A stretch of 5,027 nucleotides of DNA, from NCBI GenBank assembly GCA_000715685.1, contig KL569419.1:43843-48869 (forward strand), written 5' to 3'. Below are positions 4,186 to 5,027 of this stretch, piece after piece. The position numbers were made by a program, and so were the translations under genes. Numbering within the stretch: position 1 is the first letter of the stretch; each line of letters begins with the position of its first letter. The stretch is from Streptomyces lilacinus. Its GTDB lineage: Bacteria; Actinomycetota; Actinomycetes; Streptomycetales; Streptomycetaceae. The notes under the pieces were generated by a model. That model saw only the letters and a program-made list of their open reading frames with translations. It ran no database searches and had not been told where the DNA came from.

Positions 4186-5027
4186 GTGGGGGGCGCAGGC
4201 ACCTTCGACGCTCTGGAACTGGGGCTGTTGCAAGCCCTCCAGCTCGACGGACGGGCGGCACTGAGCCGCATCGCGCGCCGGCTGGGCGCCTCGGAACGCA
4301 CGGTGGGCCGCCGCTACAGCCGACTGCGCACGCTGGGCCTGCGCGTCGTCGGCCAGCCCGTCCCGGCACGGCTGGGAATGACCCGTTGGCTGCTGCGCAT
4401 CCACTGCGCTCCCGACTCCGCGGGCTCCGTCGCCCGGGCCCTGGCCCGTCGGTCCGACACCAGCTGGATCTCGCTGGCCTCCGGGGGCACCGAGCTGTAC
4501 TGCGCCCTCACCACCTCCACGCCGTACGAGCGGGACGCCCTGCTCCTGGAGACGCTGCCCCGCACCCCGCGCCTGGTGGGCGTCGGCGCGCACTGCCTGC
4601 TACGCCTCTTCACCGGCATCACCAGCACGTGGTACGCCCACGGGATCCCGTTCGGCCCGGCCCACCGGGTCGAGGACGGTGTCCCGGTGCCGGCCTCGGA
4701 ACACCCCGACCGTCCCGAGCCCCTGGCCCTGGACGCCACCGACCGCGCTCTCCTCGTCGAGCTGGCCAAGGACGGCCGGGCCGGCCTGCCCGAGCTCGCG
4801 GTCGCCACCGGTCGCTCGCCCTCCAGCGTCCAACGCCACCTCGAACGCCTCAGGACCCGGGGCGCGCTGGGCTTCTCCGTGGACTTCGCGCCCCGGCACC
4901 TGGGCTACCACCTGATGACCCACCTCTGGCTGCGGGTGGCTCCCGGCGAAGTCTCCGCCGTCGGCCGCGCCCTGGCCACCCACCCCGAAATAGCCTTCGC
5001 GGCCGCCACCACCGGTCCGCACGACCT
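4186..5027 (+). CDS. Lrp/AsnC family regulator with two HTH domains (3' end cut by window)
   Basis: A plus-strand frame that stays open to the right edge, giving 280 residues without a stop. It is a tandem Lrp/AsnC protein. The first HTH_AsnC-type domain is at about 6-55 (TFDALELGLLQALQLDGRAA, then LSRIARRLGASERTVGRRYS), followed by a ligand-sensing-like segment to about 160. A second HTH follows at about 182-235 (LDATDRALLVELAKDGRAGL, then PELAVATGRSPSSVQRHLER), and then the start of a second effector (RAM/AsnC-type) domain broken off at TTGPHDL. Streptomyces proteins of this design are usually somewhat over 300 residues, so perhaps 40-60 residues are missing. I chose GTG 4186 because GGGAGG lies 5 nt upstream and the domain starts almost at once. 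GTG 4165 and ATG 4084 are in frame but have poorer ribosome sites. It likely regulates itself and the divergent oxygenase, with an amino acid or related ligand unknown. Confidence 0.9.
   Translation, partial: MGGAGTFDALELGLLQALQLDGRAALSRIARRLGASERTVGRRYSRLRTLGLRVVGQPVPARLGMTRWLLRIHCAPDSAGSVARALARRSDTSWISLASGGTELYCALTTSTPYERDALLLETLPRTPRLVGVGAHCLLRLFTGITSTWYAHGIPFGPAHRVEDGVPVPASEHPDRPEPLALDATDRALLVELAKDGRAGLPELAVATGRSPSSVQRHLERLRTRGALGFSVDFAPRHLGYHLMTHLWLRVAPGEVSAVGRALATHPEIAFAAATTGPHD

Noticed and set aside
4102..5022. Minus-strand frames (4102-4593, 4314-4808, 4600-5022) opposite the Lrp/AsnC gene
   Set aside because: They are antisense shadows. The plus-strand frame has two clear HTH domains and a proper ribosome site and stays open to the edge.

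Overview
The window looks like Streptomyces or a close high-GC actinomycete. The bases are G+C-rich throughout, third codon positions are nearly all G or C, and the gene content is typical: a CGNR zinc-finger regulator, a glyoxalase-fold protein, an AHSA1-type SRPBCC protein, a DUF1801 protein, an IPNS-like dioxygenase and a two-HTH Lrp/AsnC regulator. It appears to be a short-read contig. It opens with 15 bases of the Nextera Tn5 mosaic end, carries 17 bases of the same sequence internally at 3715-3731, and ends inside a gene.

Layout. 1-15 is adapter and 16-226 has no clear gene. 227-679 (-) is a VOC/glyoxalase-like protein. It is divergent from 701-1303 (+), an ABATE/CGNR zinc-finger regulator, across only 21 bp. 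That gap holds two overlapping -10-like boxes placed so that both mRNAs would be leaderless. The regulator overlaps by ATGA with 1300-1704 (+), an SRPBCC protein, so these three genes probably form one self-regulated cassette. A GC-rich hairpin at 1707-1747 separates them from a convergent membrane protein (1765-2322, -). Upstream of that lies a DUF1801 protein (2421-2873, -), whose 5' region contains a 10-bp direct repeat pair and a 10-bp triple tandem repeat.

3017-3954 (-) is one Fe(II)/2-oxoglutarate-type (isopenicillin N synthase-like) oxygenase split by the internal adapter remnant. The break is almost certainly a library or assembly artefact, not a biological pseudogene. Divergent from it, a two-HTH Lrp/AsnC regulator starts at 4186 and runs off the right edge; it is the obvious candidate regulator of the oxygenase.

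I see no CRISPR array, tRNA, rRNA, insertion sequence or clearly new defence system. The most interesting biology is the compact divergent leaderless promoter of the VOC/CGNR/SRPBCC cassette. The most important practical point is the adapter-broken oxygenase.
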